Below are positions 23,901 to 37,753 of a stretch of DNA of 64,000 bases, piece after piece. A program made the translations under genes and the position numbers. This DNA is from Setophaga petechia (Eukaryota > Chordata > Aves > Passeriformes > Parulidae). The notes under the pieces are model-generated. The model had not been told where the DNA came from and did not search any database. It saw only the letters and a list, made by a program, of their open reading frames with translations. The DNA is taken from positions 52,179,844 to 52,243,843 of the forward strand of contig JANCRA010000003.1 in NCBI GenBank assembly GCA_024362935.1, read 5' to 3'. Each line of letters opens with the position of its first letter. The first letter of the stretch is position 1.

Positions 23901-24791
23901 TAATTATTTTCACATTTTTAATTTGTAGTTATAACAACATATAAATACTTCAGGAGTAAGGTGAGGTGAAATGGTGATATGACTTCAGGATAACCCTGGG
24001 TCATTATTATCACCCTTTTATTCCTGGGCTGCACTTCCACAGAGCAGGTCTTCTCACCTCCAGAGAGGAAAGAATGAAAATTCTTAAATCTCTGTGATGC
24101 TGGAGTTTGCCCTGGTTCTCCCTCCTTCAAAAGAACCATACATGGACCCCACCAGCTCTTGTCAGGCACTTCAGCTCATTCCTCCAGCCTGACTCCCAGG
24201 AATTCTGGAGGAACTACAGCTTGGACCTTCAGCAGCTGCACCTCACATTTCCATGAGATGGCTGGAGAGAGGTGGGAAAGATCTCAAAGGGTTTTCTGAG
24301 CAGGACAAAGGAACTGAAGGACTGTGGTGCTGGGGAGTGGTCACTGCCCTCCTCTCCCAAGCACAGAGACCAGACAGGTCCCATCCCCAAGATCTCACCT
24401 CTCCACAGCAGCTCTGCAGAAGTCAAAAGGGACAACTGGCGCCGAGTGCATTTCTTTGTTGTAGAATGAGAGAAGCTAAGGAGCAAATGCTAAAAATACT
24501 TACAAAATGCTGGAATAGTGACTCACACCGAGTGCTGAACCCCTGCCAAACCTTTGGAACACCCCCTCACACACCTGACCCGCTCCCAGGAACTCTTTCT
24601 CCAGGACACAGCCCCAGATGTGACAAATGCTCTGCTCTCCCAGCCATGCCGTGCCAGCACCTTGGGGACACCACAAAGGCAGGGACCAGGCTCAGCCACC
24701 ACAGCCTGGCACCCAGCCCTGCTGCAAGGTGGTTTTATCTTAAAACAAAACTCCTTTCACTCCCTCACATCCTGCAACCCACACTGCCACG
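20991..24791. other. Intronic sequence with a minor tandem repeat
   Basis: TTGGATTCAGCCTTGATA-like units start at 21470, 21489 and 21508 (19-bp period, about 2.3 copies). A T-rich run lies at 21612-21624. The ORFs at 21912-22454 and 24253-24906 are the longest here, but they have no recognisable domain, and the second reads into the LTR beginning at 24792. Confidence 0.5.
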
Positions 24792-25440
24792 TGTTGGAAC
24801 CCTGGATGCTGAGAATTTCAGACTTTCTCTGTGGAAAGGCAACAGCCCCCAAGAGAACACTGCATTTGACCTGAGGCCGTGGAGAAGGCTTCCAAAAAAT
24901 GAATGATAGAACTGGGAATGTGGGTGTGGAGTTTGAATAGAATATGTAATATCACAGAGTTAGATTTGGTGTGTGTAATATCACACAGAGTTTTTAGTAA
25001 GTTTGAAGTGCGTAATATCACATAGAGTTTAAGGTTTTAGAATATAGTAATATATATAAAGCAAGATGGAGGCTTTAGGGCAGAGGCTGGTCCTTCTTCT
25101 TCACCTTCTTCTCCTTGGTTTTGGGTGGTTTTGTGTAATTGGATAAAAAAGTCCCCATTGCGGGCATGGGTGGTTGGTTATTGGGTCAAAATTAAAAACA
25201 ATTTAGGTGTCATTTCTTAATTGGACAGTTTATCCTTAAAAGATATTGTAGAGAGAGAGATACAGGGCCATTTTGCAGCTTGTGAGTGAAATGTTGCAGA
25301 ACTCACAGTGTGTGAGACTGTTATCTAGATGAGAACTAATAAACATCTAAGTCTGAACACAAAAAATTATCTCACAATTTAATCCCAACCCTGACCAAGG
25401 CAGAAGAAGAAGATAAAACTCAACACCCACACATGCCCAG
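24792..25440 (+). mobile_element. LTR, family A, near complete
   Basis: Starts TGTTGGAACCCTGGATGCTG and carries the family landmarks TAGAATATAGTAATATATAT, CCTTCTTCTTCACCTTCTTC, ATTTCTTAATTGGACAGTTT and ACTAATAAACATCTAAGTCT (polyadenylation signal). Alignment with the antisense copy at 35555-36114 places the 3' end near 25440. A short internal duplication of TGTAATATCACA-type sequence (24945-25025) makes this copy longer than the antisense one. No target duplication was recognised. Confidence 0.78.
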
Positions 25441-25779
25441 AGGAGTGTGATGAAGACCTTTTGACAAAGAGCTCAGTGACTCCCTGTTTGCAGCATGTCC
25501 TTTGTTTCAGTCTGGGTAAATTCCTCCTCACTGGCACGTCCTCAAATGTGTTTCATTCTGGTCCCTTTTTTCTGCCATCCCTTCTGCCCCCAGACACCCC
25601 CATGCTCACACCAACCTCACCAGCCCTCCCTGTAACAGAGCACCAGGAAAACATCTCCAGATTTATCACAGTTTGCACTGTGATATCCATTACACAACAT
25701 TCCTTAACACATTTCTCTTGAGCTCACTTGATGCTTTCTCCAACACAAATCCTGAAAAGGGAAGGAAATGCCAAACAAG

Positions 25780-26156
25780 TGGGAGCTTTCTAGGAGGTGT
25801 TTTATTGGGACACACAAGACAGATGATGGACTTTGGACCTGGTTAGCATAAGAGATTTGATAACCAAGATGCCTTGGCAAGAGCAAGCAGAACTTTGAGG
25901 ATTAAATTAAGATTGCAAGAAGATTAAATCAGATTGATTTACCAGAAAATGAAATCAAACTCGGCAAGCAAGAGATGTTGTATAATGCATAAGTTTGTTG
26001 ATGTGATGATTAACCCAATCATTGTAATAAAACATTACTAGCCTTCCTGAACTAGTATATAAGCACAGGTATTCCACAATAAATTTGGATTCTTTTGGTC
26101 ATCTCACAGTCCCCCCCTCTCTCTCATCATCACCCAGTGTCTCACCTGTAACAGTC
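25780..26156 (+). mobile_element. Probable LTR, family E
   Basis: LTR-like order: a TATA box in ACTAGTATATAAGCACAGG near 26053, then CACAATAAATTTGG (polyadenylation signal) about 25 bases downstream, and a U5-like tail ending CACCTGTAACA at 26156. The 5' end is unclear and no target duplication was found. It lies only some 340 bases 3' of the family A LTR but does not resemble it. Confidence 0.5.
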
Positions 26157-29100
26157 AGTGACATCAGCATGAAGGAAGACTGATGGTGAATGAGCAACTC
26201 AAGTGAGTAATTTATTATCACTTCATCCTTCCCCAATTATCTGACAAATGGGCTGCCAATTAGGTCAAAACAAGATGAACTTTTGAGATTTTCATTGATT
26301 ACTACTTATTTAATGGCCTGCCAGACTCAGAGGCCACACAAAGATAGGTTTTCTGTGGAAAACCTGAGACTCTGAAACACAGCAGATTGCTAACAACAGC
26401 CTTCCCCTCACTGATAAAAAATGGATTTTTAAATCTCATCTGGTGGCTTCAAGACAATTATAAACAAATAAAATGGGTACATTGATTAAAATGAAATTAA
26501 TGGAAATATAAAGTATTAGCAAGCCTGAATAGCTTCTCACAACAATACATCTGATGTTATCTGGCAATAATTTTAATCTTTAGGAAGCCTGAAGGAGAGC
26601 AAAGCACTCAATGGCAAAGGAGCCTCTCCAGTCAAGCACTGAATTTGTAATCCCAGCTTTAGAACACAGCAGCAACAGACTCAGTTTCAACATTAAAAAA
26701 AAGAAAAACCTCATAAATACAGCAAAATTATATTGTGATCCTCATAAACAACAAAACCAGTGACATTTAAGGTACGTAAAAAAAAATGAGTCAAACTTCA
26801 GCATCCTAATAGAAATGGTTCCATAATTCATACAGAAATGTTCCTTTTTTTTTTTTACACACCCTGTAATGATAACTCACAAAGAAAATCATGGAGTGGT
26901 GAACTCAATAACCACCTCGTGTGCAAAATGAAGCAGAGGTTAATCCAGTAACATATTCCTTTATAAGCAACACCAAGCTGACCCTTCCATAAAGTGACAT
27001 TTCAAGGTATGAGCTGCCATTACAAAGTTCTGTAATTTGGTGGTGCAGGATCTGACACAGCAAGTCAGAGGACAGCACATGCAACACCAAAGGCTGAGGG
27101 TTCACTCAGAGCCCTGGGTCTGAGCAGCTCAATGCCTTGCTCTCCCTTTCTGCTATTTCTACTGACATGACAAAGATTTTATACAACAGTGCTGAATATC
27201 TCATTTAATCAAAAACCGAAACCTGATGTTATAAATGTCACTCAAATTGGAAAGTCAAGTGTTCCAAAATTAGAAAATGTTCCTCTTACAACAGCCTTTG
27301 ATTGCAGACCCTTTCCTCCAAATCCTTGCCTCATTCAGCAGAGGAACTGGATAGCAATCAGGAATTAGGATGTCAGTTCATGTTTTTTTTAATCATCCCC
27401 TTCACACCATACATTTGCCATATTTGCTGCCTGCACCATGTTTCAGTCATGAGTTCCTGTTTCCTGTTTATCACTGAGGATGCTGTCCCTGACAAAATTG
27501 TCTCAGCCATTCCCTAAATTAAAAAGAAAAAAAAAAAAAAAAGGAGTTTTCACATCAAGAATCTGAGGCACAGGAAAATGAATGCCAAAATTCATCCTCT
27601 CCTCGCTGCTTTTAGATATAAAGTTGGAATCCCAAGAAACTGATTTTTCCAAGTCTATTGCTCTTGGGGTGTCAGAGTCCAAAACAGATACTAAATATTC
27701 ATTCTCTATACTGTCTTTTAAAGAAAAACAAGACAGGAAAATATAAATAGAAATGTAATTGACTCATCTGTTAAGTACATGGTATGAGGAAACTGAAAGG
27801 ACTCAAACCCTGTACATTATTCATGTCTTAAAGAGCAATCCACCTCTTTCTCTGTCTTATAAGGTCCTGAAAGATGTTCTAATTCATACTTGTCTAACTA
27901 TACTCTGAGCACCTCTATTCATGCATTTAGCTTTGCAAGCTGCTGCTCTCCTTTCACATCTAAAAGATGCAGAAAAAATTCTGTCACCTCTGCAAGTTGT
28001 TCCCAATAAAACACCTCATTTATAATCCTTTATAGGTCCTGCCTATAACCCTACACCAGCCCCATTGCAGTAGTGCCACCAACGAGGGGAGTTTAAAAAG
28101 CACAAAAATCATGACACAGAAAAAAAGAGTTTGTGAGATGATCTTTTTTTCCTCCATCCTTTTATCTCCATCAGAGGTTTTGCATACATTTTATGGACAA
28201 AAGCACCAGCAGAACACGTACAAACCCTAAACCCTAATAAGAAAAAGGCACAGGGAAGGGATATACAAACTCCCAGTTATCCAGACCTGTACAGACAGCA
28301 AAGAAAAAATGTTTCACTCTTGGTCTGTGAATTACAAAACACCAAAGTCTTATTGAAAATGATCTTAGGATTTGCATCATTTGGGAAAAAAAAAAAAAAG
28401 GGAAAAAAAAGCCTTAAAATTGTAAATATGGAGAGCAATATGCTACCAGAGCTATTTGCAGTGAAGTTGGTGCTACATGGGAAGGCTGGAAACATTTCTG
28501 CTGAATTAGTGAAAAGTCAGCTATTGATTGCAAGGGGTTAAAAATAGCTAAGTGATTAAAAAACCATTAGGGTTTGTATTTCCTTTGTTCCTGTTGAATG
28601 CAACAAATATCTCATTTAGCAGAAATATTCATGGGTAAGAGATGATTTCTTTGCAGAAGAAAGTGAGACAAATGACATATTTTTAGGAAAGGCTATTAAT
28701 TTCCAGAGTGGGTTTGATGTGCCATGTTTCTGGCTTGCCCACAGTTACAGCAATCAGTGCTTTCCTAGAGCAGCCTGACTTGATGTGTGTGCTTCATTTT
28801 TCATACCCATACTCAGCCTTAGACCAGGAGGTGGGATTGGTGTCCCTCCCTTCAAAAAGACTTTGACATGTCCAAGCAATTCTTTCATTTCAGGATCACC
28901 ACCAAGTGTTTATGAAGCAAACAAGTAAAATGCAAGCCCAACAGCATATTTGGAATATGTGAGAATGGGAGAAGCTATTCACACTTACTAATACTTTATA
29001 TTTCCATTAATTTCATTTTAATCAATGTACTCATTTTATTTGTTTATAATTGTCTTGAAGCCATCAGATGAGATTTAATTTTTTTTTATTGGATAGAGTG

Positions 29101-29503
29101 CTACCTCTGCTCCACACACTGAGATCAGGAGGGGTAGGATCAGTGCTGCTGTATTAGTCACTCTCCTCTAGGTAAAACTGGCCAGATTTTATCTGTCATA
29201 AATCAGTGTAAAATCCACTGATGGTCAAAGCATGCCAAGGAAAGACCTTTCCCCTTCAATATTGCTTCATAATCACTTAAAGAAGTACATATTCCTCATG
29301 GAAGCACAGGCATCAAGTTCTGCTGCAATTACCCAGCACTTGAATGATGCTGTTACTTGTGATCACCTTGCTTGAAAAGTATTAATTTTAAGAGAAGAAT
29401 TTGTGATTTCTCTTTGGAACTTATTTAAAATGTTTTAAAAAAGAGCAAAGAGGGATGCCTTTGGAGCCAATCCTGACTGTAGGATTTGAGCAGCACTGAT
29501 GGC
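26157..29503. other. Intronic sequence, nothing recognised
   Basis: AT-rich DNA with A runs near 27526-27541 and 28384-28399. No coding signal or dispersed repeat was identified. Confidence 0.5.
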
Positions 29504-29509
29504 ATGGCC

Positions 29510-30075
29510 AGTGAGGTTGTGGTCCTGTGGGTACCCACAAAATCAGAGGGTTTTGGGAAAGCTGCAAAAGGCAGGCCTTAGAGACAGCAGAACTGTGATT
29601 AGAGCTAAGCAGCAGCCATGAGACTGGTCAGCAGAAAAATTATTTAAAAAGTAAAAAAGACAAGGACAAATAGAACAATGGTCTGTGTATTAACACTGGT
29701 CTAGAATAACTCCCTAAGCTACAGAAAGTTTATCTAGCCAGATATTGTGAAGGTTAAAGCTTAATAATGGAGCTCTGTGCATTGTGTTTTAAGGCTTACA
29801 AGCAGGTATTGTGTTTGAAATAAGTAAGCAGTGTTTTCACTGAAGGTAGGTGTGCTTATAGTGGTTGGATGGAACTACTGTCAATGTGCTTTTGCTTTGT
29901 GTGATTGGGCAAAAAACTTATAAAGTGAGTTGTAGCATTAAGTTCTTGGTCTGCTGCCTGGGATGTGAGCTGCTGGCATCTTCCCACTGTCATAATCATG
30001 TAGTGAGGCTGATGCTGGAAAATAAAGCAGCTCAAGGCACGTTCCCAGCAGTCCCATCCTGTTTGTGATCTGTAA
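29510..30075 (+). mobile_element. Probable solo LTR, family F
   Basis: A block starting GAGGTTGTGGTCCTGTGGGT and containing AGAGCTAAGCAGCAGCCATG, a TATA-like GCTTATAAAGTGAG near 29916 and a GAAAATAAAGCAGC polyadenylation signal near 30016 resembles songbird ERVL-type LTRs from memory. ATGGCC at 29504-29509 and 30076-30081 could be the target duplication, but the termini next to it are not clean TG...CA. No internal coding region follows. Confidence 0.6.
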
Positions 30076-30081
30076 ATGGCC

Positions 30082-33000
30082 CCTATGGTCCCTCCTCTGT
30101 TCCCAGGGAAGGGAAGGAGGCTGTGCCCAGGGCAGGGGGAAAGCAGGTGGGACAGGCAGGCCAGAAGGAGCGCGTGGGTGCTGTGTGCAGGCAGGGAAAG
30201 TGTGAGAAAATAACTGGTGCAGTGGGATCAGAAATCATGCCTCCACACATTTTATCCAAATGATTTCAGAGCACAGGCTGGAGTAACCCTTGCAGCATGC
30301 ACCATGACAGCAAAGCCCTAAAACCAACCTCACTGGGTGGACAACAGTGAAAAAAGAAGGAAGATTTAGACTTAAACTGGCAAGCTGAAAAACAACCAGA
30401 GTGCTCTCTGACACCAGGTGATGGATTTGTTATTAATGGAAAGCACTGAACTGAATGCACCTTAAAAAGGCAGGTGACAGAGCACGTGAGAAAGCCTTTC
30501 AAAAACTCCAAGTCTTTCTAGAGGGAAGTAGACATTTTCACAAAATGCACAGACATAATACCAAAAAAAACCCCCAAAAACTATTAAAATATTCATTAGA
30601 GAAATACAAGTTAAATCAGAATGTGAAGAGACTCAGATTTTCCTCTCAGGCTGTGAGATGAAGATTTTCAGGGCAGCAGCTTGGCTTGCATTTTCATTTT
30701 GCTAGCCAGAGCAAGCAGATATTCACCTGCATGTTGCCAGCTAAAAGTGCACATGCTGCAATTATATGCCACTTCAAAAGATGTTTTTTAACTGTCTTAG
30801 AAATTCACTTTCCTGCATCAAAGTCACAGAAGTCTTCAGTACTGCAAGAGCCTCTGCAAATATAAAACCCTCCCTGTTACATTAGCTCCTACAAATCTGA
30901 GACTCATAAATCAAAACTCTGATACCTTTTCTATGAAATACAAACAGGCTTTAATGAAGTGCATAGTAGTTAAATCAAGAGATCAAAGGTACTTTCATTC
31001 TGTATATCCTGTGTTCTCAGCACCCCAGGGAATTGCGTGAGAGATTCCTGTAAATCTGAAATGGATTTTGGACTCCAGGGCTCAGCTTTGGACAATAATT
31101 CCTTGTGTGAGCCTCTGGACAGTATTTAATCTCATGTTTTTATGCCCCACTTGCAGGAGGTGTAAAGAGTGATCATGTGAGAGGCAGTGGTCTCGTTTGA
31201 ATGATTTTCATATTTACAGAAGTTCTGTGAAATTCTTGAATAAAGGGGTTGGCATACATCCTCAGGGCAAACTTGTACCTAAGGTGGGAGAGTGAGGCAT
31301 TTCTGGGGGTTTATTAGAGAGGGTTCTGCCAGCTAGGCTAACTGCCTGGTGGATTGGAGACCTCTCCAGCCAGGGCTGTGACAGGGACACACACCAAACG
31401 ACAGAAAGAGGCAAAAAAAGAAAATCCTAAATCTGCAAAATAATTAGTTTTCAAAATTGCTGTAGAAACACCAATGCATAAAAATTCAGCAGCACAAAAC
31501 TCAGACAGTGATCTGTTTATTCCAGAAGGTTTCTGTTTACCAGAGTGACCCAGATGATCAGTTAGCACAGCAAACACTTCCATGCAGTACCCTGGAAAAC
31601 AGCTCATGGTGCTGAATAAGGCACAAAGTAAACAGATCTTACAGGAAATTCACTCTCATCACACACAGCTGTAGAGCTGCTGCTATAAATCCACTGCAAA
31701 CAGTCAAAGCTCCCATCAGCCAAAAAAGAATCTGCCCAAAGCATCTCAAATTTGCAGGAGGTTACAGGAGGTCTATCCTGATGGGATTAACAGCCTAGGT
31801 CTGTGCTCAGAACATTTCTATCATCAAAAAATGTAAATTTGGTCTTTGAAGTGGTCTTCTTATAGTGAACCTCACTGGTTTTTAACCAAAGGGTATAGAA
31901 ACTGCAACACACAGAAATTGTAGAAATCAGGTTTTAGTTGAACTCGATGCTGTGACTGAGGCAACAATATTCCATGCTCTGGATGAAAGGAAGTAATTAT
32001 TTCGTGTTGGAAGACACAAAAGGATTCATTTTGCAGCAAGCAAGATCCAACCAGCACTGCAATGATTTTTTTATGGCCTTAAACAAATAAATACTGAATA
32101 AGTAAAGAAAATAAACCCTTTTTAGATTTCATTTTCAAAGCAACTCTGAAATGGTTACTTTGGGGGCTTTGTTGTAATGTCATTTTTACTGAATTGTTAC
32201 ATTTTGCTGAGTTGCTGCTACCAAGAGATGGAGTCAACATCCCTGTCAAGAAGATGCAGATCTTCATGCCTTCGACCCATGGCTAAGGAAATATTTTTAT
32301 AGAGTAAGCCATTCTAGGGGAAGAGCTTTGAGTTTTCAGCCCTTTCAGCACAAGCCAGCCTTGCAGATGACAATGAACAGAAATGAGTCTGGGCCCCACC
32401 AACCCCAAGGTGAGTTGTGCAGCAGGATTCTCCTGTTCAGACAGAGATGGAGCCATAATTCACCTGCACTGTCAGCCCTTCTGCCACAACACCTGCAAGG
32501 TATTGTTTCAACGTGGTAAGTAAGGAAGCAAAGCCAGTGAACCCCAATCTATGGATTAATGGATGTTTTATGACACCACTGAGCTGGTTTTGGCTGCCCT
32601 TCTACTCATAAATCATCCCTACTGGCAAAGATTGTCTGAAAATTACCAACTGTACGTACATCGTGAAACAACACCATGGTAATAGGTAGGACAAATTTGT
32701 ATTTATCTATTCAGTGCAGGGGGGAAAAAATTTGCAGCAAGAGAAGGCTTTAAAGGGAAAAAGTTGTGCTAACAGAGACTTTTGTGCTTCCCAGGAGCAC
32801 AGATTAACACCCAGTGTGGCTGGTGAGTGGGAAGCTGCCCAGCAGGCAACAGCAAGTGAGCTGGTAGATGTGCCACTGGAGCTCCATCAGCAGCTGTGTA
32901 ATGCAAAGATTAGATATTGGTTACATTTTGTCAGCCTTCCCCAAAGGACTTAGAGCTGTGCTTGTGTCCCCAGGCTAGAACATAATCACCATCCAGTCAG

Positions 33001-35548
33001 AAATCTGCTTTCTGTGGAGCACTGGCACCTACCCACAGTGGGATGGAGAAACCTGTTAGTCACAGCACAGAAGATGCATCTGCAAGATGAAAGTGAGCTG
33101 AGGAAGGGCTCAGGAGTCAGGAGCAATAAATAAAATGCTTGTTCTGTTACCAAACACTGATTCGTTCTTCCAGCCTCTCTACATTATCAAAATTACTAGT
33201 GCAGGCAACAAGTGCAGAGGTAGCATTAGGCAATGCCCTCTCAGACATAATAATAATAATAATAATGCACCTTTCTCATCATATGTTGGCAGCAGGAGAA
33301 GCTCTGGGGGTTTTGTCCAGAGAATCCAGTGAATTTGTCACGCTATCCAAACAGAAATAAATCCACATCCTCATGCTTTCCTTCACAGCCCAGATCTTAC
33401 AGCAGCCCTGTTGGCTCCCTCTCTATTACATTCAAATTTATTTCTTTTTCTTTTCTCCACACACACACTATCTGTAATTTTTTTTCATGCTGTGGAGTAT
33501 CTGCAGGGCTGATTTAACAGGCTCTGCCTATCCCAGATGCTGTTTCCTGATAACTTCTGAGTTATCCTCCAGAAGATGAACTGCTCCTGTCAGCTTGTGA
33601 GCTATGAGAACAACAAGTGTTGGAGATGGTTTTTCCAATGGCAAAGGATTTTTTAGTAAAGCTAATTCCCCCAAAAAATGCAGGAGACAGGACACAGCAG
33701 GTTTTTTTTCCTACCTAGACAAAGTTTAGGACTCAGAAAATGCTTTGAATGGATGCACTGAGTGTCTCTCCAAGGACTGGGACACACTCAGCAAGACCAC
33801 ACTGAAAACAAACACATACATGTATAAAATAAAACACAAAATAAGGCCAGGAAACTTAACAGCTACAACAAGTATTTAAATAGAAGCAATAACCTAAACT
33901 AAGATTATAGCACACTGTTGCTACAGTCTGGTTTTGCGGGATTACTAAACACAGCTCAGCTTCAGGTCCAAATTTTATCTATTTTTCCTGTTCCACTTCC
34001 AGCACAGTTTAGGTTTATAGAAAGCATTTGCAGCACAGAATTTCTTAGGCGATCCTTCCTCTTCCAGCACTATAATTTATGTGCCATATTTTTCCCTTTC
34101 TCATTTAAATGCAGCAGATTTTCCTGGAACTTATTTTACTAATAATAAAATCTAAAAACAGTTGACATCAATGTATAAATGCATCTACTAATGAGTAGGA
34201 ATGTTATGAGTAATATCAAATTATTAAATCAGGATTTCCTTTGTCAGTAAGGAATAACTACTACATCCTCTGCAAAGCTCTCAGAGTAACTGAGACTGAA
34301 TCAGACTGCAGTGTCTACAGGACATTTCTCAAAAACCAAGTGAGAAACAATCACCACTTTTACATACCCTGGAGAAGGAGATTTGAGGTTCTGTACTGAT
34401 TCCCTCCCATTAGACATCAACCCAACTGCAACTGTGGTGAAAAAAGATTTTTCCACCACAAGGCCAAGACAGAGAAGTACAGTCAAGGACTTCTCAAGCT
34501 CCACAGAAGCTATAAATTGATTGCCCCTCATCCCCACACTCAAGTCAGCAAATACTGTGAAACAACATGTGAACCACATGTGCAAAATGTAATTTTGGGC
34601 TGCATGAAACAGTTAACAAGTTAGACCAGTCCTCCCAGAGAACATTTAGTTGAATGTACTGAAAGCTTCAATGCTTCTTCCCACAGCCCTGCCAGTGGAG
34701 TTTTGCTGCTGCTCGCAGTTCATCTGAGAGCACTGGGGTTTGGAACAAGTAAATAACAAGTGACAGGTGTGACTCAGCCAGCTTGGACTGAAACTGAAGC
34801 AGCACAGTAGCCATTGACAGATTGAGGGGGAAATGGGAGAAAGGAGAGTTATGGGGATGGTCTCAGCCAGGTCTAACTCACAGCAGGGCTGTAGCAGCAG
34901 AGGAATGTGTTTGTAAGAGATAGACAGTGACAACACATCCACACTGTGCCTGGCTGCAGGGTAAGCAGTCCTGGCCAGAAATAATGCCATCACCTCTCAC
35001 TGGCAAATAGCTGAATTTTATTTCTAATAAATTGCAACCCTTCAGACGTATGCAAGGAAAAACTCCAATGAATCTTAGGTATTATGTTGCCTTATTCACC
35101 ACAGAATTGTGAAGCCTTTTCAAAATAAGTCTAGCTGGATAAGTTCTTGGTGCAGCTTGAAAAGGGCATCCTGATTAGGCTGCAGGATTGCATGTGATGG
35201 TCAACATTATCTCATGTTTTCTCTGTCATCTGCTGGAGTTCTTCTGCCCATTTGTGTAATCTTGCTCCTGAATACCAACTGATTCAATGTTTCAGTTGAT
35301 TTAAGAATCACAGCTGACATATTTTATCTTGTCAAAAAGCATTTGGCTCTTGAGGCAAGTCAAACCAGGAAGCAAGATACCAGAGGGAGGTTCCTTCACT
35401 GCCCCTGGAGCTGGGAGACCTGCAGGCTGCAGAACCCTTGATACCACTTGATGTCCAAAGGACGACAGCAGGACAGAAAGAGAAATGGAAGCCAAGGAAA
35501 AGGACAGTGAAAATGCAAAACCTTCCACCAGGCCAAGTGTGCTGGATC
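30082..35548. other. Intronic sequence with one microsatellite
   Basis: About 5.5 kb without a recognised dispersed element. The only distinct repeat is an ATA microsatellite at 33247-33266. Short ORFs are scattered on both strands without domain pattern. Confidence 0.5.
33247..33266. repeat. (ATA)n microsatellite
   Basis: About six to seven uninterrupted ATA units. Confidence 0.9.
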
Positions 35549-35554
35549 AGTGAA

Positions 35555-36114
35555 TGCCCATTCTTTGCTTCCTTCTGCCAAGGTCAGGATTAAATGTGTG
35601 AGGTGGTATTTCTTGTTGGGACTCAGATGTTTATTCTTCTCTATGTTACATTCTGAGTAACCATGAGTTCTCAGCACTTTACCAAGCTACAAAATGGAGC
35701 CCTATCTCTCTCTCTTTCTACAAGGCTTTTAAGGATAAATTGTCCAATTAAGAAATGGCACCTAAATTATTTTTACTTTTAACCCAGTAACCAACCACAC
35801 AATGTGGACTTTTTTATCCAAGTACACAAAACTACCCAAACCCAAGGAGAAGAAGGTGAAGAAGAAGGATCAGCCTCCATCCTAAAACCTCCATCTTGCT
35901 TTATATATATTACTATATTCTAAAACCTTAAACTCTAAGTTTTCCCCCCTGTGATATTACACCCTTCTGTTCAAACTCCACGCCCAGAATCCCAGTTCTG
36001 TCATTCCATTTTGGAAGCCTTCTCCACAGCCTCAGGTCAAATGCAGTGTTCTCTTGGGGGCCAGAGCCTGCCAGCACAGAAATCCTGAAATTCTCAGCAA
36101 CCAGGGTTCCAGCA
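35555..36114 (-). mobile_element. Solo LTR, family A, antisense, with near-perfect target duplication
   Basis: The reverse complement starts TGCTGGAACCCTGGTTGCTG and follows the 24.8-kb copy through the TAGAATATAGTAATATATAT block, the CTTCTTCTTCACCTTCTTCT block and GAATAAACATCTGAG, ending in GAATGGGCA. On the plus strand it is flanked by AGTGAA (35549-35554) and AGTAAA (36115-36120), 5 of 6 identical, as expected for an old 6-bp duplication. Its orientation opposes the other two copies and matches the inferred host gene. Confidence 0.82.
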
Positions 36115-36120
36115 AGTAAA

Positions 36121-37753
36121 GATTAGATTTGGTTAAGCAGACCATTGGTGTGTGGAGGAGAGCACCCAGAGCAGGACAGAGTCTGTGGCACTGACAAACC
36201 ATGTAAACTCATGCTGCCACTGGAAATAGAGACTTCAGGAAACTGCAAAACAACAAAACTCTAAACACAGGTGCTTCACCTGCCAATAAATCTGTCACAT
36301 TCCTGCACTGCACCTTCAACTGAACCTTTGGAGCCCTTTCAGAGCAGGCTGGAAGGAGCTGTGAGCAGAATCCTGCGAGCAGCATCACAAAATGCCTGTG
36401 CTGAGCAGAGCCCATGTGCTGCAAAGCCTTTTGCTGCAAGGCAGCAGTGAGATCCACTTCCCTCCCTGCTCAGTTTTGCTGATGGTAGTTTTCATGTGCC
36501 ACTGGACCACCCTATGTAATGACCCACGTTGAAATCATTAGGGAACAGTTCATAAATGCTTGACACAATAAACTGTGTCTTATTTAACTGTTCCATTGTC
36601 AGAGCTTATAAATATAACGTTTCAGAGTTAAGCAGGTCAGCTTGTTTCAGACTTAATTTTTCACTACTTTTCCTTCCAATGGTCTCAGCCAAATCACACA
36701 GGGATATTTCCAGTGTAAATTAGAAACCCTGGGGAATAATTCCTATATGTGTATGGATGGTGAAAATGAAGCTGCAAGGCCAAATTTTTCCTCTATGGAA
36801 CTGCACAGGATGCAAGGTGAGCGGAATTAAACCATTAGGAGGGGTGTTGAAGGGATGAATTTGAATGCAAACCCTGATCATGTTTGGAGCTGTACTATAA
36901 AACTCTACCTTTCTTTGGTCTAATCACAGATAAAAGCTGAGCCCATAATAATAAAATCAGATATGCCCAGTTTCAGATCTCTGTTTCACTCTAGCAGTTC
37001 TAAAAATGCACCTCCAACCTGCTCCACATTCAAAATCCCTGTCATGGTACCCTGGTTTTCAAGCCTAGCTCCTGTACTGATTCTGTGATTTTTAAGTTCC
37101 ACACTCTGTGTCATTTTGTTTTGTGGGTGACCTCCAAATCTGCAAAGGTTTTCAGGTGTGTTGTTACAAATTTAAGTCTGAAATGAGCTGACCTGCTTAA
37201 TTTAGGATGCCCATAGATTTTAATGGAACAATCTAGTGCTTCAGGATTTTTTGTGCCAAAGGCTCCTGATTTCTCACAGCTACAACAGAGACATTTAAAC
37301 TCAAATTGTAATTTATAATGCTGTTTATAAAAAATTCTGCACAATCTGGTCACACTTCCAAAGCCTATTTCCCATTGGTGTATCCATTTAGTGGAAACCT
37401 TGCTTTTTGTATTTGACTCATACCTTCCTGGAAAATCTTTAGTGCCTCTCCCTGCCCTTGCTTTTGGGGGAAAAAATCTATTTGGTAATCTCAGGTCTTC
37501 ACAGAAAGGTGGACTTGTTTCTGCTGCAGACCAGCACCTGTGGTGGCCAGTGCATCAGCTGGAGAAGGCACAATGTCCACCTGCCAGGGCAAGGGAAAAT
37601 GAGCAGCTGGTCCAAGTTTTCTGAACAATTAGCTCAATTCTCCCCTGCTGGCAGAAGCAATCTTCTGTAGAGGACACCATCTTAAACAAAAACTTGTGTT
37701 ATCCATGTGCTAACTAACTCTCCTACCCCTACCTTCTGCTAACTACTGTTTTC
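36121..37753. other. Intronic sequence, nothing recognised
   Basis: No repeat or coding signal identified. Confidence 0.5.

Noticed and set aside
24253..24906. 217-residue plus-strand ORF
   Set aside because: Its end reads into the family A LTR, other frames are open over the same stretch, and no domain or splice context was seen.
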